Shown: positions 41,106 to 41,776 of the stretch, one piece after another
How positions within the stretch are numbered: the stretch's first letter is position 1
Layout: each line of letters starts with the position of its first letter
Assembly (NCBI GenBank): GCA_019236395.1
Contig: JAFAJB010000068.1
Location: 1 to 41,776 of the forward strand
Length of the DNA stretch: 41,776 nucleotides
From: Cupriavidus sp.
GTDB taxonomy: Bacteria; Pseudomonadota; Gammaproteobacteria; Burkholderiales; Burkholderiaceae
Reading direction: 5' to 3'
Program-made: the position numbers and the translations under genes
Notes under the pieces: model-generated
Told to the model about the DNA's origin: nothing
The model's database searches: none
What the model saw: the letters and a program-made list of their open reading frames with translations, nothing else

Positions 41106-41776
41106 ATGGCATCGAACTGGAACGTTGCCGCCGAGCGGCATACGGCGCTTCACTACCTCTACAGACTCGTCGACGCGCTGCTGATCGGCGCGGCCGGCGT
41201 GGCCATGGGGGCGCTCTACTTTCCCGGCGGGATTCGCGAGGAAGCGCCGGTGCACGGCTTCCTGACCATGCTGTGCTCGCTTGGCGCGCTGGTGGTGTTT
41301 CCCGCCTTCGGCATCTACGAGTCCTGGCGCGGACGCAGCCAGGCGGTGCTGGCCCTGCGCATCTGGGCCGCCTGGACCACGGTGTTCATCACCGGCCTGC
41401 TTGGTACGTTCCTGATTCATCAGATAGCCATCGTCTCGCGCGTCTGGTCGATGGGCTGGTTCCTGAGCGCCGCACTGGTGCTGGTGGCGGCGCGGGCCGT
41501 GATGTTCCGCATGCTGGCCAACGTGCGCGAGCAGGGTATCAATGCCAAGCGCGTGCTGATCTTCGGCTATGGGCCGCTGGGCCGAGAGATGTACCTGCGC
41601 GTGCACCGCTTCCGCGCCGCCGGTTACCGCGTCGTGGGAGTCTATGACGAGACGTCGGCCGCCATCCCGCCCGATGTCATGCCGCTGCGCACGATGGAGG
41701 AAGTCAGCACGTTCGTGCACAACCACGGCGTGCACGAGATCTGGCTGACCCTGCCGATGGCGGCGTGCCGCGACCT
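41106..41776 (+). CDS. Polyprenyl glycosylphosphotransferase, N-terminal part (runs off window)
   Basis: The frame starting MASNWNVAAERHTALHYLYR is open to the last base and is absent from the ORF track because it has no stop here. Four membrane spans (about residues 20-40, 50-70, 85-105 and 112-130) are followed by a nucleotide-binding CoA_binding_3-like domain (RVLIFGYGPLGREMYLRVHR). This is the N-terminal layout of WbaP/WcaJ/GumD-type initiating transferases, which move a sugar-1-phosphate to undecaprenyl phosphate at the start of exopolysaccharide synthesis. The catalytic C-terminal domain lies outside. A polysaccharide cluster probably continues downstream. Confidence 0.85.
   Translation, partial: MASNWNVAAERHTALHYLYRLVDALLIGAAGVAMGALYFPGGIREEAPVHGFLTMLCSLGALVVFPAFGIYESWRGRSQAVLALRIWAAWTTVFITGLLGTFLIHQIAIVSRVWSMGWFLSAALVLVAARAVMFRMLANVREQGINAKRVLIFGYGPLGREMYLRVHRFRAAGYRVVGVYDETSAAIPPDVMPLRTMEEVSTFVHNHGVHEIWLTLPMAACRD

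Noticed and set aside
1-41776. CRISPR arrays, tRNA and rRNA genes
   Set aside because: No regularly spaced repeats and no tRNA or rRNA signatures were seen on either strand.

Overview
The window reads as a chromosome or large-replicon segment of a Burkholderiales bacterium, most like Cupriavidus or Ralstonia. This rests on the high GC content, the Burkholderia-type trimeric porin, the style of the sugar-acid genes, and Tn7/Tn5053-like and IS1182-like mobile DNA. Genus is an inference; no rRNA or tRNA gene is present to settle it.

Layout. Positions 1-14,900 are an accessory region. It holds the tail of a patatin-like phospholipase, an IS1182-type element with an internally deleted transposase, an AT-rich orphan membrane-protein gene, a lipoprotein gene with a tiny companion, and then a Tn7-like block. 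That block contains an Xre-type regulator, a DDE transposase (TnsB/TniA-like), an AAA ATPase (TnsC/TniB-like) and a TniQ-like protein, facing a long tyrosine-recombinase-like gene that lacks recognisable catalytic residues. A 94-bp in-frame copy of part of the transposase gene, a 32-bp palindrome before the regulator and a run of hairpins before the transposase are unusual features of this block.

Positions 15,000-33,030 start with a BamE-like lipoprotein and continue into a catabolic locus for hexuronates and aldarates. Its parts fit one route: porin and a PL5-like lyase for polyuronate; an ABC importer and an MFS carrier for uptake; mutarotase, uronate dehydrogenase and lactonase to make aldarate; glucarate-type dehydratase, aldolase, tartronate semialdehyde reductase and glycerate 2-kinase to reach pyruvate and 2-phosphoglycerate. 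A LacI-family repressor sits at one end. Near-identical GGAAAACGTTTTCC-like palindromes lie before the repressor gene, before the leftward operon and twice around a strong sigma70 promoter of the rightward operon.

Positions 32,900-41,776 hold a small membrane protein and TetR regulator (divergent, sharing a palindrome), an orphan PstS-type phosphate-binding protein, a dCache chemoreceptor, a LuxR-type regulator with a degenerate receiver next to a receiver-only relative, a small hypothetical gene with a terminator, a PAP2-like membrane phosphatase, and the start of a polyprenyl glycosylphosphotransferase that runs off the window, suggesting an exopolysaccharide cluster beyond.

The best candidate for an undescribed system is the Tn7-like block with its inactive-looking recombinase partner and structured non-coding segments. 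The best-supported biology is the single-locus oxidative uronate pathway.
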